64,000 bases of DNA from JAKVBH01 sp049800955 (GTDB lineage Bacteria > Pseudomonadota > Alphaproteobacteria > Rhodobacterales > Rhodobacteraceae), in the NCBI RefSeq assembly GCF_049800955.1, contig NZ_JBNAGA010000001.1:1302001-1366000 (forward strand). Reading direction: 5' to 3'. Below are positions 16,527-24,808 of this stretch, in pieces (the stretch's first letter is position 1; every line of letters begins with the position of its first letter). A program made the position numbers and the translations under genes. A model generated the notes under the pieces. It did not search any database. It was not told where the DNA came from and saw nothing but the letters and a program-made list of their open reading frames with translations.

Positions 16527-16617
16527 GTCTCGGGTCTATGGTCCAGTCTTGTACTATAGCTAGGGGCTCTTGGCGGCGTTCACAATGGGTCTTGCCGCTT
16601 TACAGCGTCGCAGGGCG

Positions 16618-17520
16618 TCATTTGCTCAATGCACAGGCAATTTCCGCGCCAAGACGGGCGTTGTTGAGAACAAGGGCAATGTTGGCGGTCAGGGAACGGC
16701 CTTCGGTCAGCTCGAAAATGCGTTGCAGGAGATATGGGGTCACGGCTTTGCCTGTGATTCCATGGGCCTCGGCATCTGCGAGGGCGCGCTCCACCATCGG
16801 CGTGATTTCCGCGCGCGGAATTTCCGCCTCAACCGGGATTGGATTTGCAATCAGCTGCCCGCCCGCAAGCCCGAGCGCGCCGCGCATTGCATGGGCGCCC
16901 GCGATGGCGTCGGGTGTGTCCATGCGTAAAGGCGCTTTGAGGCCCGCATCGGAGGACCAGAAGGCGGGAAAGGCATCCTGCCCATAGGCAATGACAGGGA
17001 CGCCATACGTCTCTAGAACTTCAAGTGTTTTCGGCAGATCAAGAATGGCTTTCGCGCCTGCGGCCACGACAGTTACCGGCGTGATGGCCAGCTCACGCAG
17101 ATCTGCCGACACATCAAAGCTTTGATCTGCGCCTCGATGAACGCCGCCGATGCCGCCTGTGGCAAAGACGCTGATGCCTGCGTGATGCGCGGCGATCATA
17201 GTGGCGGCCACGGTTGTCGCACCCGTTCGGCCCTCAGACAGGCACACCGCCAGATCCGCGCGCGAGAGTTTGGCCGCGCCGCGCGTCCCCGCGAGATCTT
17301 CCAGCGCATCATCATCGAGCCCGATGTGTAATTTGCCATGCAAAACGGCAATGGTCGCGGGCGTGGCACCGCTTGAGCGAATTTCGGCTTCGACCCGTCG
17401 CGCCATATCTAGGTTCTGAGGCCAGGGCATGCCATGGGTGATGATTGTCGATTCCAGGGCAACGATTGGCGCACCGGCGGCTCGCGCCTCGGCCACTTCC
17501 TGCGAGTAAACGGGGGTCAT
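16618..17520 (-). CDS. psuG: Pseudouridine-5'-phosphate glycosidase
   Basis: Cleaves pseudouridine 5'-phosphate to uracil and ribose 5-phosphate. The 300-residue protein shows the PsuG blocks ALESTIITHGMPWPQN, GGIGGVHRG (near residue 142), VVAAGAKAILDLPKTLEVLETYGVPV and GGQLIANPIP. It overlaps psuK by ATGA, so kinase and glycosidase are made together: PsuK phosphorylates pseudouridine first. The pathway salvages the modified base from RNA turnover. Confidence 0.92.
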   Translation of the reverse strand: MTPVYSQEVAEARAAGAPIVALESTIITHGMPWPQNLDMARRVEAEIRSSGATPATIAVLHGKLHIGLDDDALEDLAGTRGAAKLSRADLAVCLSEGRTGATTVAATMIAAHHAGISVFATGGIGGVHRGADQSFDVSADLRELAITPVTVVAAGAKAILDLPKTLEVLETYGVPVIAYGQDAFPAFWSSDAGLKAPLRMDTPDAIAGAHAMRGALGLAGGQLIANPIPVEAEIPRAEITPMVERALADAEAHGITGKAVTPYLLQRIFELTEGRSLTANIALVLNNARLGAEIACALSK

Positions 17521-18401
17521 TGTGGGGTATCTCCTGCAACGTAACGTGCGGCAGCGGTCAGAGCATCGCCTAGCGCGCTTTGCCTGTCCAGTCCGCGGTA
17601 TTCGTAGGCCATATGGGCGGCCATAAAGGTATCGCCCGCACCGGTCACCCGTGTGACGAGGACCTCGGGCGGATGCGCTTCGAGGACTGCCTCGCTGGTC
17701 GCATCAGCGGCCATGGCGCCACCATTGGTCACCAAAGCGCGCAGGGCGCCGCGCTTGACCAGCGCTCGGGCCGCGTCATGGGCTGTCTCGAATGTGTCCT
17801 GGCACAGGATGCCGGCCTCCTCGAGGTTGACGTAGAGCGTGGCACTTGGTGTTGAAAGGAAGGGCGCGAGGCGTTGGGCCTTTCCGGGCGAGGCTGGCGC
17901 GACGCGCAGATCCGCGGCGGCGAAAGCCGGGTCCGACGCGATCCGCGCGAGCAAAGCCTCGGTCAGGTTGCCATCAAGGGCAATCAAACCCCCAAAAGGC
18001 TTTCCGGTGGCGCTCAAGGTGCCATCCAGCACGGGACGCAGGATCTTTTCGCCAGCCGTCTCCAGGGAGTGCGCATCGGCAATGGCCGCGACAAGACCGC
18101 CTGCGCCTTCAATGGCCATGTAGCGATCTGTGGCCAGATCATCGGAACGGTAAATGTAATCCGTGATTAACCCCATCTCGTTGCATTCTGCGATCAGCGC
18201 TTCGCCTTCCTTGTCCCGTCCGATCGAGGTGATCAGCGCGGGTGTGAGGCCAAAGCGGTGCAATGTCATGGCAATGTTGAACGCAACCCCGCCGGGGATC
18301 TGAGTGATCCGCCCCGGCACATCCGACCCCATCCCGACATGGTTGGCCGTCCGACCAATCACGTCCCAAAGGACAGAGCCAATGCACAATACGTTTGTCA
18401 T
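17517..18401 (-). CDS. psuK: Pseudouridine kinase, PfkB family
   Basis: Ribokinase-like sugar kinase that phosphorylates pseudouridine for PsuG. Starting at MTNVLCIGSVLWD (18401) gives 294 residues; an extended frame upstream runs into the hupE promoter region. PfkB signatures are visible: IPGGVAFNIAMTLHRFG (near residue 40) and VTRVTGAGDTFMAAHMAYEY with the catalytic Asp. First gene of the psuK-psuG operon, divergent from hupE. Confidence 0.9.
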   Translation of the reverse strand: MTNVLCIGSVLWDVIGRTANHVGMGSDVPGRITQIPGGVAFNIAMTLHRFGLTPALITSIGRDKEGEALIAECNEMGLITDYIYRSDDLATDRYMAIEGAGGLVAAIADAHSLETAGEKILRPVLDGTLSATGKPFGGLIALDGNLTEALLARIASDPAFAAADLRVAPASPGKAQRLAPFLSTPSATLYVNLEEAGILCQDTFETAHDAARALVKRGALRALVTNGGAMAADATSEAVLEAHPPEVLVTRVTGAGDTFMAAHMAYEYRGLDRQSALGDALTAAARYVAGDTPQ

Positions 18402-18501
18402 GGTGGAGTAGTGGCCTGTTGCGCAGTGATCCGCAAGTCGGGGCCTTGCCCATTTGCGCGAATAGAGCAAGTCTGCGCGCAAGACATGTGAGGGGATGGC
18501 C

Positions 18502-19611
18502 ATGAGGCAGGTCTGGTTTATCTGTTTGGCGATTGTGATCTGGGCCAGCGGCGCGATTGCGCATGAAGTACGCCCCACGGTGGGGGATCTGTCGACCTCA
18601 GGCGGCGTTGTCACTCTGTTGCTTGACCTGAACGTGGAGGCCTTTGTTTCAGGTGTTGATCTCGATGTGGCGGCAGACACCAATTCTGCCCCGGAGGCCC
18701 AAGCCTATGACACGCTGCGCGCGCTGAGCTCTGACGCCCTCGCAGACCGTTTTGCGCCCGTCGCAGAACGCATGGCGGCTGAAATCGGGATGTCAGCGGA
18801 TGGCGCGGCCTTGCCCTTGCGGGTCGAACGCGTGGACATCGGCCCCATCGGCGATATCGAAGCCCTGCGTGACAGCACGCTAATTCTCACAGCCGATCTG
18901 GAACGTGGCACAACGCTGGAGGTGACTTGGCCACGCGGCTACGGCACCTTGATCCTGCGCCAGATTGATCTGGAGGATGGATACGCAGGTTATATCGACG
19001 GAGGCAGCACGTCCGGGCCGATTTCCATTGCATCGCCCACACAGTTCAGCGCTGGCAGTGTTTTACTCAGCTACATCGCAGTGGGCTTTGAACATATCCT
19101 GCCCAAAGGCCTAGATCATATCCTCTTTGTGCTGGGGCTTTTCTTTCTCTCGCTGCGCATGGGCGCGCTCTTGTGGCAGGTCACGGCGTTTACCTTCGCA
19201 CATAGCGTCACGCTTGCGTTGAGCGTTTTGGGCTGGGTATCGCTGCCCGGCGCCGTGGTTGAGCCAATCATTGCCGCGTCTATCGTATACGTGGCGGTGG
19301 AAAACATCCTGTCTCCGAAAATGACGCCGTGGCGTCCGGTTGTGGTCTTTGCGTTTGGCCTGCTGCACGGATTGGGCTTTGCATCGGTGCTGGGCGCTTT
19401 TGGTTTGCCCGAAGGTCAAGTGGTGCCTGCGCTGATCGGCTTCAACATCGGTGTGGAGCTGGGGCAGATTGCCGTGATTGCCATGGCCTTTGGCCTTGTG
19501 GTCTATTGGTTCGGCGCCAAACCATGGTACCGGCGCGCGATAGCGATCCCTGCCAGCGTGATCATTGCCTTGATCGGGGCATGGTGGGTTGTCGAGCGGG
19601 TGTTCCTGTAG
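18502..19611 (+). CDS. HupE/UreJ family membrane protein
   Basis: A 369-residue protein with a signal peptide, a periplasmic domain to about residue 185 and six or seven helices after it. GFEHILPKGLDHILFVLGLF carries the His residues typical of the HupE/UreJ_2 family, which is tied to nickel or other metal supply. I take ATG 18502 as the start because GAGGGG (18490-18495) is six bases before it and directly abuts the ATG at 18496. No hydrogenase or urease genes are near, so the metal or role remains open. Confidence 0.82.
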   Translation: MRQVWFICLAIVIWASGAIAHEVRPTVGDLSTSGGVVTLLLDLNVEAFVSGVDLDVAADTNSAPEAQAYDTLRALSSDALADRFAPVAERMAAEIGMSADGAALPLRVERVDIGPIGDIEALRDSTLILTADLERGTTLEVTWPRGYGTLILRQIDLEDGYAGYIDGGSTSGPISIASPTQFSAGSVLLSYIAVGFEHILPKGLDHILFVLGLFFLSLRMGALLWQVTAFTFAHSVTLALSVLGWVSLPGAVVEPIIAASIVYVAVENILSPKMTPWRPVVVFAFGLLHGLGFASVLGAFGLPEGQVVPALIGFNIGVELGQIAVIAMAFGLVVYWFGAKPWYRRAIAIPASVIIALIGAWWVVERVFL

Positions 19612-19640
19612 CACCCCTCACCATGACACCGCCAACAGAC

Positions 19641-19714
19641 TTCTTTTGCCTCGAAATACCTCGGGGGAGGCACAAACGCAGTTTGTGGCGGGGGCAGCGC
19701 CCCCAAACGCGCTC
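19641..19714 (-). repeat. Dispersed intergenic repeat
   Basis: Reading on the minus strand: GGGGGCGCTGCCCCC hairpin, a spacer with CAAACTGCGTTTG, then CCCCCGAGGTATTTCGAGGC and AAAAGAA. It fills the gap between the convergent ends of the hupE-like gene and xthA. GC-rich hairpin but no T-run on either side. Confidence 0.6.
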
Positions 19715-19739
19715 AGGGCAACAGAGCGGGCATCAAGCG

Positions 19740-20522
19740 TCAGATCGCAAGCTCGACCCAGACCGGCACATGATCTGAAGGTTTGTCGTGGCCGCGAATG
19801 GCGGCATCTATGCCGACATCGGTCATATGATCCGCCACAAGTGCGCTCATCAGAATATGGTCGATCCGAATGCCATCGTTCCGGTTCCAAGCGCCCGCCT
19901 GGTAATCCCAGAAAGAATACGTCTCGGGCGCGGGATTGCGCGCGCGGACGGCATCGGTCAGGCCAAGATTGACGATCTCGCGAAACGCGTTGCGGCTTTC
20001 CATCCGAAACAAGGCATCATCGGTCCAGCTTTCCGGGCGCGCGGCGTCTTCGGCCTGCGGGATGATGTTGTAATCCCCCGCCATCAGAAACGGCATTTCT
20101 GCGTCGAGCAAGCTCTGCGCGCGTGCCTTCAGGCGTTTCATCCAGGCCAGTTTGTAGTCGTACTTGGGGCCGGGGCAGGGGTTGCCATTGGGCAGGTACA
20201 AGCCACACAGGCGCACAGCCATATGGTCGCCCATGACACTGGCCTCGATGTAGCGGGCCTGTTCGTCGCTCTCATCGCCGGGCAAGCCGCGCGTGACGTC
20301 CTCCAGCGGCAGTTTTGACAGGATTGCCACGCCATTAAAGCTCTTCTGACCATGGGTCTCCACATTGTAGCCCATGGCTTCGAAATGCTCTGAGGGAAAG
20401 CCTTCGTCGACAGACTTGATCTCTTGCAAGAGCGCCACGTCCGGCTGCGCCTCTTCGAGCCATGCCGTCAGCGCGCCAATGCGCGCCTTTATGCCGTTGA
20501 TGTTGAATGTCGCGATTTTCAT
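19740..20522 (-). CDS. xthA: Exodeoxyribonuclease III / AP endonuclease
   Basis: Base-excision repair enzyme that cuts at abasic sites and trims 3' ends. I use MKIATFNINGIKAR at 20522 as the start, giving 260 residues; an upstream ATG adds only non-family sequence. Motifs of the EEP fold are intact: LLQEIKS (metal Glu), GLYLPNGNP, GDYNIIPQAEDAARPESW, YSFWDYQAGAWNRNDGIRID and the final SDHVPVW. Confidence 0.93.
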   Translation of the reverse strand: MKIATFNINGIKARIGALTAWLEEAQPDVALLQEIKSVDEGFPSEHFEAMGYNVETHGQKSFNGVAILSKLPLEDVTRGLPGDESDEQARYIEASVMGDHMAVRLCGLYLPNGNPCPGPKYDYKLAWMKRLKARAQSLLDAEMPFLMAGDYNIIPQAEDAARPESWTDDALFRMESRNAFREIVNLGLTDAVRARNPAPETYSFWDYQAGAWNRNDGIRIDHILMSALVADHMTDVGIDAAIRGHDKPSDHVPVWVELAI

Positions 20523-20841
20523 GGCTGCCCTCTCTCCATCTGCTGCGGTTATCGGCGGGATCAGGCTGCGGGGCAAGAGGCTGCAACTGTGTCAAACGCC
20601 CGGCGATTCGCCGCTGATTCGCTTCGGTTGACGCTGAAAAGTCGCTAATTTTGGGTAAACTGAACGTGCGCACAAAATTTGAGCACAACAAGAATTGCCG
20701 AAAAATCCGGGTCGTCTGCCGGAAACAGCTTTTGTGGATAAGTCTCGTTCTGCCACCTCTGCGAGAAAAAACGTTTTACAGCTCCCGCCATGCGAGCAAA
20801 CCTTGAGGCACAACTTCGCTTAGCAACCAAGGAGACAAGCT

Positions 20842-21015
20842 ATGCTGGCACGTAAACAGGAAAACGTTAAGGAAATCGAAACTGCACAAGTGGCTGCACC
20901 CGTTGCAGAAATCGCCGAAGGCGAACTCGTGCACACAATGATGTCCTGCTCCATCGAAGAAGGTTCGGACATGTTCGACGGCGACCAGGTTCAAGCCATG
21001 ATGTCCTGCTCGTAA
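20842..21015 (+). CDS. 57-residue peptide with duplicated MMSCS motif, candidate RiPP-type precursor
   Basis: A short gene with a strong ribosome site (AAGGAG, seven bases before ATG 20842). The product has a charged N-terminal half (MLARKQENVKEIETAQ then an Ala/Val/Glu-rich stretch to residue 31) and an acidic C-terminal half holding two copies of MMSCS: residues 33-37 and 53-57, the second being the exact C-terminus. The only two Cys are C36 and C56. There is no signal peptide or membrane helix. The two motifs share 14 identical bases. It precedes a 363-residue protein and a DMT exporter on the same strand. The leader/core layout fits a ribosomal peptide precursor or a metal-binding peptide; no known class is recognised. 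Confidence 0.75.
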   Translation: MLARKQENVKEIETAQVAAPVAEIAEGELVHTMMSCSIEEGSDMFDGDQVQAMMSCS

Positions 21016-21027
21016 GAGCCTGATCTC

Positions 21028-21042
21028 GGGGTGGGAAACCCC
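21028..21042 (+). promoter_or_regulatory. Short hairpin between peptide gene and downstream gene
   Basis: GGGGT-GGGAA-ACCCC, 12 bases after the peptide stop. No U-run follows. A weak hairpin here could stabilise the short upstream message or reduce read-through, giving more peptide than partner protein. Confidence 0.3.
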
Positions 21043-21066
21043 ATGTGACGCAAGGAGGACCAATCC

Positions 21067-22158
21067 ATGTCCAACGTAATCCATGTCTCGTTTCCCACCC
21101 GCGAAGAGCGCCGAGCGGATGCGCTCGGCACGCTCATCCGCGATTTCGCCATCTCCCGGCGCCTGGATACCGATGTATTCTGGCTCAAGGAGAACGGCGA
21201 ATTGCTCAACATCCTGGAATGCACGGGCGCGCAGGTCGCGCCCGCCATTCTCGGCGTACATGAGGCGACCTATTCCGCTCTGCCGGAGCGCCTCGCCTTT
21301 TTCCCGCAATACTACCGGTTCTTGGTTTCGCTGGCACTTGATCTGGAAGATCTGGGCCTGTCAGCCGGACCCACCGGCAATGTCGCGCAACGCATGTGTG
21401 ACTGGGTCGTGGATCAGGGTTTGGCTGAGGGCGAAACCTCCGATATCCAACGCCTTGAGGCCCAACGCCTTCTATCAAGGCGGAATTGTCAGGCTCGACT
21501 GGATACCGCAGCTGTGCAGGCCCGCCTTCGACAATTTATCAGCGCGCCACAGCGCTTTGCCCTTCCCAACAAGAAGGCCGCTTATGAACTGACCCACATC
21601 GTGTTTTATCTCACGGAATACGGGCGCATAGCGCCTGACTTCGATGCGGCCTTGCAAGAAAGCCTCGAAAACGTGGGCGTTTGGGCTTTTCTTGACGGGA
21701 ATGCCGATCTTTTGGCTGAAGTTTGCATCGCTATGCGTTATGCCGGATACAACCCATACGATACTTGGGAATCATGGATCGCGCAAAGGATGAAGTCCGT
21801 CACTCTCACAAGAGCCCCCGCCGTTCCCGCGGGCGACGCGTATCACAGCGTTTTCATGGGTGCCTGGCTCAGTGCCTTGCGCGGCGGCGACGGTTTGGCC
21901 GCGCTGGACGTGCAGCCGGGCGAGGGTGCGCCGGTGTTGATGATGCCCAAGCCCGATCACAGCGCGCTGCGCGAAATGTCACGACATCTCTATGGCATGC
22001 CCGACAGGTCTTCGGATTGGGCGCGCATGCGCGGCGTACTTGATGACCGCCTGTCGGATCAGGCGCGCGGCCAGTTGGCGTCCGCCCTCGAGACGGGCGA
22101 TGCCTTTGAGCGGTTCTTTGAAGGCTTTGCCCGTGCAAGCCGCGTGGTGCAGGCATGA
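21067..22158 (+). CDS. Unrecognised 363-residue protein, partner of the peptide gene
   Basis: I cannot assign a family. It is soluble, apparently mostly helical, with no signal peptide. It begins MSNVIHVSFPTREERRADAL behind a good GGAGG site. The most conserved-looking segments are FFPQYYRFLVSLALDLEDLG (near residue 80), KAAYELTHIVFYLTEYGR (near 174) and FLDGNADLLAEVCIAMRYAG (near 206). Cys are few and it lacks Walker motifs, radical-SAM CxxxCxxC, YcaO or DUF692-type signatures. It lies 51 bases after the 57-residue peptide gene and overlaps the exporter gene by ATGA, which suggests a role in processing, binding or moving the peptide. A general metabolic role cannot be excluded. Confidence 0.8.
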   Translation: MSNVIHVSFPTREERRADALGTLIRDFAISRRLDTDVFWLKENGELLNILECTGAQVAPAILGVHEATYSALPERLAFFPQYYRFLVSLALDLEDLGLSAGPTGNVAQRMCDWVVDQGLAEGETSDIQRLEAQRLLSRRNCQARLDTAAVQARLRQFISAPQRFALPNKKAAYELTHIVFYLTEYGRIAPDFDAALQESLENVGVWAFLDGNADLLAEVCIAMRYAGYNPYDTWESWIAQRMKSVTLTRAPAVPAGDAYHSVFMGAWLSALRGGDGLAALDVQPGEGAPVLMMPKPDHSALREMSRHLYGMPDRSSDWARMRGVLDDRLSDQARGQLASALETGDAFERFFEGFARASRVVQA

Positions 22159-23060
22159 AAGAGGCCATCCGCACCCCGCTCGTTGGCGCTTTTCTCGTTA
22201 TTGCCTACACCGCGGCCATTACCATGGCCGACGCAATGACCAAACATCTCGCGATCGCCTATGAGGCGCCGCAGGTCTTGATGATTGTATCGGCAGCGGT
22301 CGTTTTCATCTCGATGGGAACAATTCTTGTCCGCAACGATACATCCGCGCTGCGCACCAAAGCACCCCGCGCCATGGCCTTGCGGTCTGGCGCGACCGTT
22401 GTCGCTGCGGTTCTCTTTTATTATGCCTTCGCTTTGTTGCCCTTCGCGGACGTCTTTTTATTCATTGGAATGGTGCCAATTCTGGCGGGCCTGATGTCTG
22501 CGCCTGTCCTGCGCGAAAAGGTGTCGCCCGCGACATGGGTGGCGCTCTGCGTGGGCGCCTTTGGTGTCTATCTGCTTTTCCCGGGCGGACATACTGATAT
22601 TGGCGCGGGTCACATCGTGGCGTTTGGCGCTGCCGCTGCCGGCACTTTTGCCATCGTCATGTCACGCTACATCGCACGCATCGAAGACAATGCGATCGCG
22701 CAGGTCTTCTACCCCCAACTGGCAGTCTTCATCTGTATGCTGATCGCCACGCCCTTCGTGTGGCAGCCGATGAGCCAGTTTGATCTGTCGCTCTCGCTGA
22801 TGTGCGGCATCACGCTGTTCGGGGCGCGCTATGCGCTGGCATTGGCGATGCAATCCCTGCCAGCCTATGCGGCAACGCCGTTGATCAACGTGCAGTTCGT
22901 CTGGATGGTCGTGGTGGGCATGGTGATCTTTCACGAAGTCCCGGCGGCCCATACGGTGAGCGGCGCGGTCTTTATCGTCCTGTCCGGGCTGTTTCTGGTC
23001 TACGAGCAGAAAGTGCGCGCCACACCCGCGCGCCGCGAAACGGCTTCGACTGTATCCTGA
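22155..23060 (+). CDS. EamA/DMT family exporter coupled to the peptide cassette
   Basis: Inner-membrane drug/metabolite transporter with two EamA repeats and about ten helices in 301 residues (first repeat to ~residue 140, second from ~150). FADVFLFIGMVPILAGLMSAPVL and LPAYAATPLINVQFVWMVVVG match the family's paired halves. The ATG overlaps the previous stop (ATGA), tying its translation to the 363-residue protein. DMT members move amino acids, metabolites and small peptides outward, so export of the peptide product or a related molecule is plausible. The stop region is tandemly duplicated (23051-23079). Confidence 0.85.
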   Translation: MKEAIRTPLVGAFLVIAYTAAITMADAMTKHLAIAYEAPQVLMIVSAAVVFISMGTILVRNDTSALRTKAPRAMALRSGATVVAAVLFYYAFALLPFADVFLFIGMVPILAGLMSAPVLREKVSPATWVALCVGAFGVYLLFPGGHTDIGAGHIVAFGAAAAGTFAIVMSRYIARIEDNAIAQVFYPQLAVFICMLIATPFVWQPMSQFDLSLSLMCGITLFGARYALALAMQSLPAYAATPLINVQFVWMVVVGMVIFHEVPAAHTVSGAVFIVLSGLFLVYEQKVRATPARRETASTVS

Positions 23061-23079
23061 GTTTGGTTGTATCCTGAGC
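23051..23079 (+). repeat. Tandem duplication across the exporter stop codon
   Basis: TGTATCCTGAG occurs at 23051-23061 and again at 23069-23079, an 18-base period that duplicates the last codons and stop of the exporter gene. Probably a slippage scar with no coding effect. Confidence 0.55.
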
Positions 23080-23113
23080 GCTCGGCCGGATCAGAGATGA
23101 TCCCCGATCCCGG

Positions 23114-23437
23114 CTACATCGAGAAGGACGTGCCGCAGCCGCAGGAACTCGTGGCGTTGGGGTTCTCGATCACAAAGCGCGCACCGATCAACTCGTCGGA
23201 AAAGTCGATTACGGCATTCTCCAGAAACGGCAGCGAGACCGCATCCACCACAACGCGCTCTCCCTGGCCCTCGAGGACCAGATCGTCTTGCGCAGGGGCA
23301 TCCAGCGCGATTTCGTATTGAAATCCCGAACACCCGCCGCCTTCGACCGCGACGCGCAGCGCCTGACCTTGCTCCGCAGCGCCAATCTCGGCCAGTCGGG
23401 CAAAGGCGCGTTCCGTGACTTTTGGGGGCAGTTGCAT
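23114..23437 (-). CDS. erpA: A-type iron-sulfur cluster carrier
   Basis: HesB/IscA-type scaffold of 107 residues that passes Fe-S clusters to apoproteins. The three ligand Cys are present: GGGCSGFQY in the middle and SSCGCGTSF at the C-terminus. I call it ErpA because the gene stands next to dgt, outside any isc or suf operon, as is common in alphaproteobacteria; IscA/SufA naming is possible. Divergent from dgt with 75 bases between starts. Confidence 0.87.
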   Translation of the reverse strand: MQLPPKVTERAFARLAEIGAAEQGQALRVAVEGGGCSGFQYEIALDAPAQDDLVLEGQGERVVVDAVSLPFLENAVIDFSDELIGARFVIENPNATSSCGCGTSFSM

Positions 23438-23512
23438 GATGTCTCACCAGTTTTCATGGGCCGTTGTTTTACATATAGAAAGTCCATTCCTCGCCGACAA
23501 GAAGGCACAGTC

Positions 23513-24676
23513 ATGTCCCACGCGTCTTATGCATCCGATCCAGCCCAGTCGCGCGGCCGCCTTTGGCCTGAAGAGGAGAGCGCGCATCGCTCCGCATTTC
23601 AACGCGACAGGGATCGGATCATCCACGCCTCCGCCTTTCGCCGCCTCAAACACAAGACGCAGGTCTTTGTCGAACATGAAGGCGATTATTACCGCACGCG
23701 GCTGACCCATTCCATCGAGGTGGCCCAGGTGGCTCGCACAGTCGCGCAAGCCCTCGCGCTCAATACCGAACTGACCGAGGCTGTCGCACTGGCCCATGAT
23801 CTTGGACACACCCCCTTTGGCCATACCGGCGAGGATGAGCTGGACCGGCTCATGCGGCCTTTTGGCGGCTTTGATCACAATGCCCAGGCCCTGCGCATCG
23901 TGACGACACTCGAGCGTCACTACGCAGCGTTCGATGGGCTCAATCTGACATGGGAAGCCCTGGAAGGCATCGCCAAACACAACGGCCCCGTGGACCAGCC
24001 ATGGCCATTGGCGCTCGCGGATTACAATCAAAACCACGATCTGGAGCTGCAGACACATGCCAGCGCCGAAGCGCAGGTGGCTGCCCTGTCCGACGATGTG
24101 GCCTACAACAACCACGATTTGCACGATGGCCTGCGCGCGGGGCTGTTTTGCGAGGAAGATATCTGTGATCTGCCGCTGGTGGGCCCGGCCTTCGCTGAAG
24201 TAGACGAGCTCTATCCGGGCCTCGATGCCACGCGCCGCCGCCACGAAGCGCTCCGGCGTGTCTTCGGGGCCATGGTCACAAACGTCATCGCAACATCGCA
24301 ACGCAGCTTGCAAAGCCTGAACCCGCGCTCGGCCGATGATATTCGCGCCGCAGGGCGTCAGGTCATCCGCTTCTCGGACGAGATGTGGACCGATCTCAAG
24401 GAAATCCGTGGCTTCCTCTTCAGCCGCATGTACCGCGCCCCGAGCGTCATGGAAGTCCGCGCCGCAGTGACCGAAGTCGTCCGCGCCCTTTTTGAGCTCT
24501 ATATGGCGGCGCCAGAGCATCTGCCGCCCGATTGGCAAGGCGCCCAGATGTCTGAGCCCGACGAGCGCGCGCGCCACGTGGCCGACTACATTGCCGGCAT
24601 GACGGATCGCTACGCCTTGCAGGCCCATGCAGAACACTTCGGCCCCTCCAGCCTGACCGAACGGGCCCGATTGTGA
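23513..24676 (+). CDS. dgt: Deoxyguanosinetriphosphate triphosphohydrolase-like protein
   Basis: HD-domain dNTPase that splits dGTP (or other dNTPs) to nucleoside and triphosphate. The start at MSHASYASD (23513) gives 387 residues; in-frame upstream codons belong to the divergent erpA region. The HD metal site is seen in RLTHSIEVAQVARTVA (H) and LAHDLGHTPFGHTGEDEL (HD). The length puts it in the shorter, type-2 dgt group common in this clade. Conserved neighbour of erpA and argS. Confidence 0.9.
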   Translation: MSHASYASDPAQSRGRLWPEEESAHRSAFQRDRDRIIHASAFRRLKHKTQVFVEHEGDYYRTRLTHSIEVAQVARTVAQALALNTELTEAVALAHDLGHTPFGHTGEDELDRLMRPFGGFDHNAQALRIVTTLERHYAAFDGLNLTWEALEGIAKHNGPVDQPWPLALADYNQNHDLELQTHASAEAQVAALSDDVAYNNHDLHDGLRAGLFCEEDICDLPLVGPAFAEVDELYPGLDATRRRHEALRRVFGAMVTNVIATSQRSLQSLNPRSADDIRAAGRQVIRFSDEMWTDLKEIRGFLFSRMYRAPSVMEVRAAVTEVVRALFELYMAAPEHLPPDWQGAQMSEPDERARHVADYIAGMTDRYALQAHAEHFGPSSLTERARL

Positions 24677-24687
24677 CCCCACCTCTG

Positions 24688-24715
24688 TTTCTTCTGGCCA
24701 AAAATACGCAAATCC
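24688..24715 (-). repeat. Dispersed intergenic repeat, short copy
   Basis: Minus strand reads GGATTTGCGTATTTTTGGCC then AGAAGAAA, starting 12 bases after the dgt stop. It lacks the GC hairpin of the long copies and is nearly identical to the copy at 1575-1604. Confidence 0.6.
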
Positions 24716-24808
24716 GCGGACAACCAGACGCGCTCACGCCCCTTCATTGACCCCACGATCTGCCATGATAAACCGCACACCTTACATGATCCCCGAAGGA
24801 CCGTCGCA

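Noticed and set aside
23444..24682. Long minus-strand frame opposite dgt
   Set aside because: dgt carries intact HD-domain motifs; the opposite frame has none and overlaps the erpA start region.
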